Part shown: piece after piece, positions 60,126 to 64,000 of the stretch
How the letters are laid out: every line of letters begins with the position of its first letter
Position numbering within the stretch: position 1 is the first letter of the stretch
Assembly: GCF_900205755.1 (NCBI RefSeq)
Contig: NZ_OANS01000001.1
Location: forward strand, 248,001 to 312,000
Direction: 5' to 3'
Source of the DNA: Polynucleobacter meluiroseus
GTDB taxonomy: Bacteria > Pseudomonadota > Gammaproteobacteria > Burkholderiales > Burkholderiaceae
DNA length: 64,000 nt
Position numbers and translations under genes: made by a program
Notes under the pieces: generated by a model
What the model was told of the DNA's origin: nothing
Seen by the model: the letters and a program-made list of their open reading frames with translations, nothing else
The model's database searches: none

Positions 60126-61699
60126 GTAAAGAACGTTCACCCCGTGGCGCCAATGCTGGCTCCAAAACAACTACCCGCTTAGCGCCACACAAAAGCTATG
60201 CGGCCAAAACTAAAGACCCTTTGCGCCGTCCCGAGCGTCGCAACGCTAGCGGCAATTTAATTGCCCCAGTAGGGCAAAAAAACTTTTCCAATGCGAAGGC
60301 ATTACCCCAGCACGCCCTTCATCTAGAGCGTTTGCTTCCCGAATTGCTGAGCTTTGAGCAGCCGGCTGACCGCGTGGTGAGCCGCTACTTTCGTGCTGAA
60401 CCGCAGTTGGGTAATCGCGACCGTGCACTCATTGCTGAAAGCGCTTTTGCTATTTTGCGTCGTAAAAATGAGTTCTCTCAGTTTGCTTCCAGTGGGGAAG
60501 GCTCTCAGCCGAGACGCTTAGCCCTATTGGGTTTGCTGTCGGCCCTTTCTGAGGGTGGACTGGGATCTGCTAACCGCATGGAAAGCGCGATTGCAGACTT
60601 AGCCCACGTCCTCAAGCCAGGCGAGTATGAATGGCTTCAGCGTTTTGCCACGATTGATCCAGCGACTTTAAGTCCGCTCGTGCGCAACAACTTACCGGAG
60701 TGGTTATGGGATGCGTTTGGCACCTATCCCGGTGAAGACTCACGTGAAGCACTAGCAAAATGCCTGATGCGCCCCGCATTATTAGATTTGCGCGCCAATA
60801 CGATGAAGACCACGCGCGAGCAATTACTTGCCGAGATGAATGCCCTCGGAGGTCGTTATCAAGCAATTCCAACGCCGTATTCACCAGATGGCGTGCGCAT
60901 TATGGGTAAGCCTGCCTTACAAAATACGGTAGGTTTCAAGGCAGGTATGTTTGAGGTGCAAGATGAGGGCAGTCAGCTGCTATCCTACTTGCTAGCCCCC
61001 AAGCGCGGCGAAATGGTAGTGGATTTTTGTGCTGGTGCTGGTGGCAAGACTTTGGCGATTGGGGCGCTCATGCGCTCTACAGGACGCCTGTATGCATTAG
61101 ATACATCAGAGCGTCGCTTAGCCAATTTGAAGCCAAGGCAGGCCCGTAGCGGCCTCTCCAATGTCCATCCGGTATGGATTGATAGTGAGAATGATGCCAA
61201 GATCAAGCGTTTGGCTGGCAAGATAGACCGAGTGTTAGTAGATGCCCCTTGCAGCGGCATGGGAACACTGCGTCGTAACCCAGATCTGAAATGGCGTCAG
61301 ACTCCTACGGGAATTTTGGAGCTGAACGAAAAGCAAACCAATATTTTGGCCTCTGCTAGCAGGCTCCTTAAGCCGGGTGGCCGCCTGGTTTATGCCACTT
61401 GCAGTTTGATGCCTCAAGAAAACCAAGCGATTGCAGAGGATTTTCTGGCAAAACACCCTGATTTTGAGGTGATACCAGCGGCACAGGCTCTTAAGTCCCT
61501 GTTTCCTAAGGATGTATTGCCTTTGGGATGCAGCCCGGACAATCCTTGGTGGCAGTTGTGGCCCCATATTCACGATACCGATGGCTTCTTTGGAGCGATC
61601 TTTCAAAGAAAAGCAGCCGTCATAGAAAAAAAGCTACCGGCTGAAGAATGCGCGCCCGATGCAGAGAAGCCCAAAAAGACCAAGAAAGCCCTAAAATAG
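60122..61699 (+). CDS. RsmB/NOP family m5C RNA methyltransferase
   Basis: The 525-residue protein is a SAM-dependent cytosine-5 RNA methyltransferase. The catalytic domain has motif I VVDFCAGAGGKTLAIG near residue 299, the motif IV cysteine in DAPCSGMGTLRRNPDLKW near 375 and the motif VI cysteine in VYATCSLMPQENQ near 426. A helical NusB-like region (about 70-190) precedes it, as in RsmB. Unusual are a basic, low-complexity first 60 residues and a Lys-rich tail. It is not beside fmt/def, where the classical rsmB sits, so it may be a paralogue with another RNA target; that is inference. It is coupled to purN. Confidence 0.87.
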   Translation: MSKERSPRGANAGSKTTTRLAPHKSYAAKTKDPLRRPERRNASGNLIAPVGQKNFSNAKALPQHALHLERLLPELLSFEQPADRVVSRYFRAEPQLGNRDRALIAESAFAILRRKNEFSQFASSGEGSQPRRLALLGLLSALSEGGLGSANRMESAIADLAHVLKPGEYEWLQRFATIDPATLSPLVRNNLPEWLWDAFGTYPGEDSREALAKCLMRPALLDLRANTMKTTREQLLAEMNALGGRYQAIPTPYSPDGVRIMGKPALQNTVGFKAGMFEVQDEGSQLLSYLLAPKRGEMVVDFCAGAGGKTLAIGALMRSTGRLYALDTSERRLANLKPRQARSGLSNVHPVWIDSENDAKIKRLAGKIDRVLVDAPCSGMGTLRRNPDLKWRQTPTGILELNEKQTNILASASRLLKPGGRLVYATCSLMPQENQAIAEDFLAKHPDFEVIPAAQALKSLFPKDVLPLGCSPDNPWWQLWPHIHDTDGFFGAIFQRKAAVIEKKLPAEECAPDAEKPKKTKKALK

Positions 61700-61726
61700 C
61701 GGTTTACCCCTGTTTAGGAATTTCTT

Positions 61727-62926
61727 TTGAATGCAGCTTTGAGTTTTAGCATTGACCCTTTTGTGAGTTGGTTGGCCAACGGTTATTTAGCTTGGTCTTG
61801 GTGGCAAATTTTGGTCTACACCCTAGTGGTGACCCATATTACGATCGCCGCAGTGACAATCTACCTGCACCGATGCCAAGCGCACCGCGCTTTAGAGTTG
61901 CACTCGATACCTTCGCACTTCTTCCGCTTTTGGCTTTGGCTAACTACCGGAATGGTGACAAAAGAATGGGCAGCTATTCATCGCAAGCATCACGCTAAGT
62001 GTGAGACTGTAGATGATCCCCATAGCCCTCAAGTGCTGGGTATTCATACCGTCCTCTCACGCGGCGCTGAACTCTATAAAACGGAGTCCCGCAACCTAGA
62101 AACTTTATCGAAGTTTGGGCATGGCACACCATCAGATTGGTTAGAGCGCAATCTGTATTCTCGGTTTACTTGGCAAGGCGTGGCTCTGATGCTGATTGTG
62201 GATGTCTTTCTGTTTGGTGCCATTGGCTTAACTGTTTGGGCAGTGCAAATGTTGTGGATCCCGATTACCGCCGCTGGCGTGATCAATGGGATTGGACATT
62301 TCTGGGGCTACCGAAATTACGATTGTGAAGATGCCTCTAGAAATATTGTTCCTTGGGGAATTTTGATTGGCGGCGAGGAGCTCCATAACAATCATCACAC
62401 CTTCGCTACCAGCGCAAAGCTATCTAACAAATGGTACGAATTTGATATTGGCTGGTTTTATATTCAAACCTTGAGCCTGGTCGGATTGGCTAAGGTCAAG
62501 AAGACTCAGCCTAAACCAGTTCTAGCTCATTTACGCCCAGCCGATCAAAACACGCTGGAAGCAATCATTGCCAACCGCTACGAAATCATGGCGCGCTACA
62601 GCAAGACCTTACGTGATTTCTTTAGCCACGAGGCGCAGCATATGCAAGTCTTGGCTGCCCACTTGAACGATGCGCGTACTTGGCTTTGTAAAGACGAGTC
62701 TCGTCTAAGTGAGGAAGAAAAACTCAAGCTTGAAGAGTTGATTGCTACGAATGCCCAACTGCGTAAGATGGTAGAAATGCGCCGCGACTTGCAAGCCATT
62801 TGGGGGCGCTCCAACGCGTCTGGTGAGCAATTGCTAGCTCAGTTGCACACTTGGTGCCAACAAGCCGAGGATAGCGGTTTAAATAGTTTGAAAGAGTTTT
62901 CGCTCAGATTGCGACGCTACGCATAA
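61727..62926 (+). CDS. Membrane fatty acid desaturase (acyl-CoA delta-9 type)
   Basis: The 399-residue protein belongs to the di-iron membrane desaturases that introduce double bonds in acyl chains. It has the three His boxes HRCQAH near residue 48, HRKHH near 84 and HNNHH near 220, with hydrophobic helices between. The last 130 residues are charged and helical, possibly a coiled coil (for example EEEKLKLEELIATNAQLRKMVEMRRDLQ). The start is a TTG preceded by TTAGGA. It follows the RNA methyltransferase by 27 bases. Regioselectivity cannot be told from sequence. It would adjust membrane fluidity, for instance in the cold. Confidence 0.9.
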   Translation: MNAALSFSIDPFVSWLANGYLAWSWWQILVYTLVVTHITIAAVTIYLHRCQAHRALELHSIPSHFFRFWLWLTTGMVTKEWAAIHRKHHAKCETVDDPHSPQVLGIHTVLSRGAELYKTESRNLETLSKFGHGTPSDWLERNLYSRFTWQGVALMLIVDVFLFGAIGLTVWAVQMLWIPITAAGVINGIGHFWGYRNYDCEDASRNIVPWGILIGGEELHNNHHTFATSAKLSNKWYEFDIGWFYIQTLSLVGLAKVKKTQPKPVLAHLRPADQNTLEAIIANRYEIMARYSKTLRDFFSHEAQHMQVLAAHLNDARTWLCKDESRLSEEEKLKLEELIATNAQLRKMVEMRRDLQAIWGRSNASGEQLLAQLHTWCQQAEDSGLNSLKEFSLRLRRYA

Positions 62927-62945
62927 GTAAGCAAGAACAGGCAAT

Positions 62946-62974
62946 AAAAAACGCGCTGATGTAGCGGGTTTTTT
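62946..62974. terminator. Bidirectional terminator between the desaturase gene and rpmG
   Basis: Arms 62951-62957 and 62963-62969 pair over 7 positions with one G-G mismatch around a 5-base loop. A-run 62946-62951 and T-run 62969-62974 flank the stem, so both the desaturase transcript and the opposing rpmB-rpmG transcript would end with a U-tract. Confidence 0.8.
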
Positions 62975-62992
62975 ATTAGCAAAGTAAATAAA

Positions 62993-63160
62993 TTACTTTA
63001 GCTTCGTTTCTTTGTAAGCAACGTGCTTGCGAATAGTGGGATCAAACTTCATGATCTCCATTTTCTCAGGCTTGGTACGCTTGTTTTTGGATGTGGTGTA
63101 AAAGTGACCAGTACCAGCTGATGACTCTAATTTGATTTTCTCTCTACCGCCCTTAGCCAT
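62993..63160 (-). CDS. rpmG: 50S ribosomal protein L33
   Basis: L33 is a small protein of the large ribosomal subunit near the exit site. The product has 55 residues, starts [23 protein letters not shown] and ends [11 protein letters not shown]. It has no zinc-binding cysteines, as in the usual C-minus form of proteobacteria. A strong AAGGAG ribosome binding site lies 8 bases before the ATG. It is 11 bases after rpmB, the standard rpmB-rpmG pair, and ends at a bidirectional terminator. Confidence 0.96.
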   Translation of the reverse strand: MAKGGREKIKLESSAGTGHFYTTSKNKRTKPEKMEIMKFDPTIRKHVAYKETKLK

Positions 63161-63171
63161 TTCAATGCTCC

Positions 63172-63405
63172 TTAAATTTCGCCGCGTGCACGGAGATCGG
63201 TCAATACGGCATCAATACCGTTTTTGTCGATAACGCGCAAACCAGCATTGGTTAAGCGCAAGCTAATCCAACGGTTTTCAGATTCAACCCAGAAACGGCG
63301 ATTTTGCAAATTAGGCAAAAACCGACGCTTCGTTTTATTGTTTGCATGGGATACATTGTTGCCAACCATCGGCTTCTTCCCAGTGACTTGGCAAACTTTT
63401 GCCAT
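63172..63405 (-). CDS. rpmB: 50S ribosomal protein L28
   Basis: L28 is a small basic protein of the large subunit. The 77-residue product starts [34 protein letters not shown], the family signature, and ends [14 protein letters not shown] lies about 9 bases before the ATG. In the 138-base gap behind radC, TACAAT (minus strand, near 63436-63441) could be its -10 box, with no good -35 box. It is followed by rpmG. Confidence 0.97.
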   Translation of the reverse strand: MAKVCQVTGKKPMVGNNVSHANNKTKRRFLPNLQNRRFWVESENRWISLRLTNAGLRVIDKNGIDAVLTDLRARGEI

Positions 63406-63474
63406 GACGTGACTCCATTAATTGCGAAAAAAGAAGATTGTATCAGGCGTAAGCTATTTTGGGCTAGTCCTTAT

Positions 63475-63543
63475 TCACTTACTTCTAGATGATTTTATCT
63501 TTTAGAGCGTCGGAGGGTGAAAAATATTGCATTAAGTAAGTGA
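63475..63543. repeat. 10-base inverted repeat spanning the radC-rpmB gap
   Basis: TCACTTACTT (63475-63484) and AAGTAAGTGA (63534-63543) are perfect inverted copies separated by 49 bases. The right arm ends exactly against the radC stop codon. On RNA this could close a large loop, but no U-tract follows. It may be a weak terminator, a processing site, or chance. The gap 63406-63543 holds no gene that I can see. Confidence 0.4.
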
Positions 63544-64000
63544 TTACTCATCCGTATAACTATCATTCATAAGCCCAGCCTCTAAAAAAGAGAAAAAACC
63601 GCTGCCACTAACGATGCAGTGGTCTAGAAGTGGGATATCGACTAATTGAAGCGCAGAACTCAATGTTTTGGTTAATTCCTGATCCGCTCTGCTGGGCAGT
63701 GGGCTGCCACTGGGGTGATTGTGGGCGACGATCAGGGCACTTGCATTCCTAGAGAGTGCTTCTTTTAAGATCTCTCTGGGATAAACCGCGGTTTGGGTAA
63801 TGGATCCCCTAAAGAGCTCCTGACACTCAATTAAGCGAAAGCGGGAATCTAGGTAGAGACAAAGGAAGACCTCGTGCGGTAGCCGCCCAATTTTGGCTTG
63901 CAAGTACTCTTTTACTTTGGCCGGGGAGGAGAAAATCGAATCCTGCGCAAGACCCTCTTCTAAGCTGCGCTTGACCAATTCATAAGCCGCTTGAATTTGT
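63544..64000 (-). CDS. radC: RadC family JAB domain protein (partial, N-terminus outside window)
   Basis: The frame is open to the window edge, so the first third of the gene lies beyond base 64000; about 151 residues are visible of a usual 220-230. They contain the end of the linker helix (QIQAAYELVKRSL) and the complete JAB/MPN+ domain with the metal motif HNHPSGSPLPSRAD (H-x-H-x10-D). RadC proteins were named for a supposed repair role that has not held up; the family's function is open. The radC-rpmB-rpmG order is standard in proteobacteria. Confidence 0.93.
   Translation of the reverse strand, partial: QIQAAYELVKRSLEEGLAQDSIFSSPAKVKEYLQAKIGRLPHEVFLCLYLDSRFRLIECQELFRGSITQTAVYPREILKEALSRNASALIVAHNHPSGSPLPSRADQELTKTLSSALQLVDIPLLDHCIVSGSGFFSFLEAGLMNDSYTDE

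Overview
The window reads as a stretch of core chromosome from a betaproteobacterium of the Burkholderiaceae. The closest fit I can suggest from protein character and gene order is a small-genome freshwater Polynucleobacter-like organism; this is inference, because no search could be run. Supporting points are the queA-tgt-yajC-secD-secF, glcD-glcE-glcF-yggS-proC, perM-hda-HAD-pcnB-folK-panB and ribF-ileS-lspA-coaBC-dut runs, a DUF3579 gene beside argF, and very tight packing. No gap between genes exceeds 300 bases, and five convergent gene pairs overlap tail to tail. I found no rRNA, tRNA, CRISPR array, insertion sequence, prophage or toxin-antitoxin pair.

Layout. 1-1649 (+): end of purB, then waaA (Kdo transfer to lipid A). 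1627-7152 (-): queA, tgt (queuosine tRNA modification), yajC, secD, secF (protein export). 7183-10112 (+): recG, ubiA. 10098-15613 (-): glycolate oxidase glcD, glcE, glcF, then the PLP-binding yggS family gene and proC. 15650-16219 (+): a PduO-type cobalamin adenosyltransferase. 16251-23931 (-): yhdP (AsmA-like), a nitrilase-family amidase, tldD, a DAHP synthase. 24008-26812 (+): glnE. 26809-29411 (-): nadK, recN. 29449-35555 (+): hrcA, hemH, grpE, dnaK, dnaJ, a heat-shock block with two heat-shock-type promoters. 35552-40828 (-): AI-2E/PerM-type transporter, hda, a HAD-IB phosphatase, pcnB, folK, panB. 40901-41953 (+): purM. 41946-42968 (-): miaA. 43038-43697 (+): a DedA protein. 43721-46122 (-): murJ and a SirB1-family gene. 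46275-46541 (+): rpsT. 46619-46927 (-): DUF3579. 47071-49611 (+): argF, argG, ppnP. 49656-50449 (-): DUF192 and a cold-shock protein. 50734-53384 (+): clpS, clpA. 53443-59457 (-): ribF, ileS, lspA, coaBC, dut. 59496-62926 (+): purN, an RsmB/NOP-type RNA methyltransferase, a fatty acid desaturase. 62993-64000 (-): radC (cut by the window edge), rpmB, rpmG.

The genes serve ordinary housekeeping: envelope building, export, cofactor and nucleotide synthesis, tRNA/rRNA modification, protein quality control (DnaK system and ClpAS), and nitrogen control (glnE). The one clearly ecological trait is glycolate oxidation, which would suit use of algal exudates.

I do not see a new multi-gene system. The most interesting signal is regulatory. 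At several transcription-unit heads (cobalamin adenosyltransferase, glcD, yhdP, clpS, miaA, aroG, purN, nadK, perhaps glnE) a -10-like hexamer sits only 6 or 7 bases before the start codon, with no usable ribosome binding site. This suggests leaderless mRNAs may be common here. The glcD/adenosyltransferase divergent gap shows the pattern on both strands within 36 bases.
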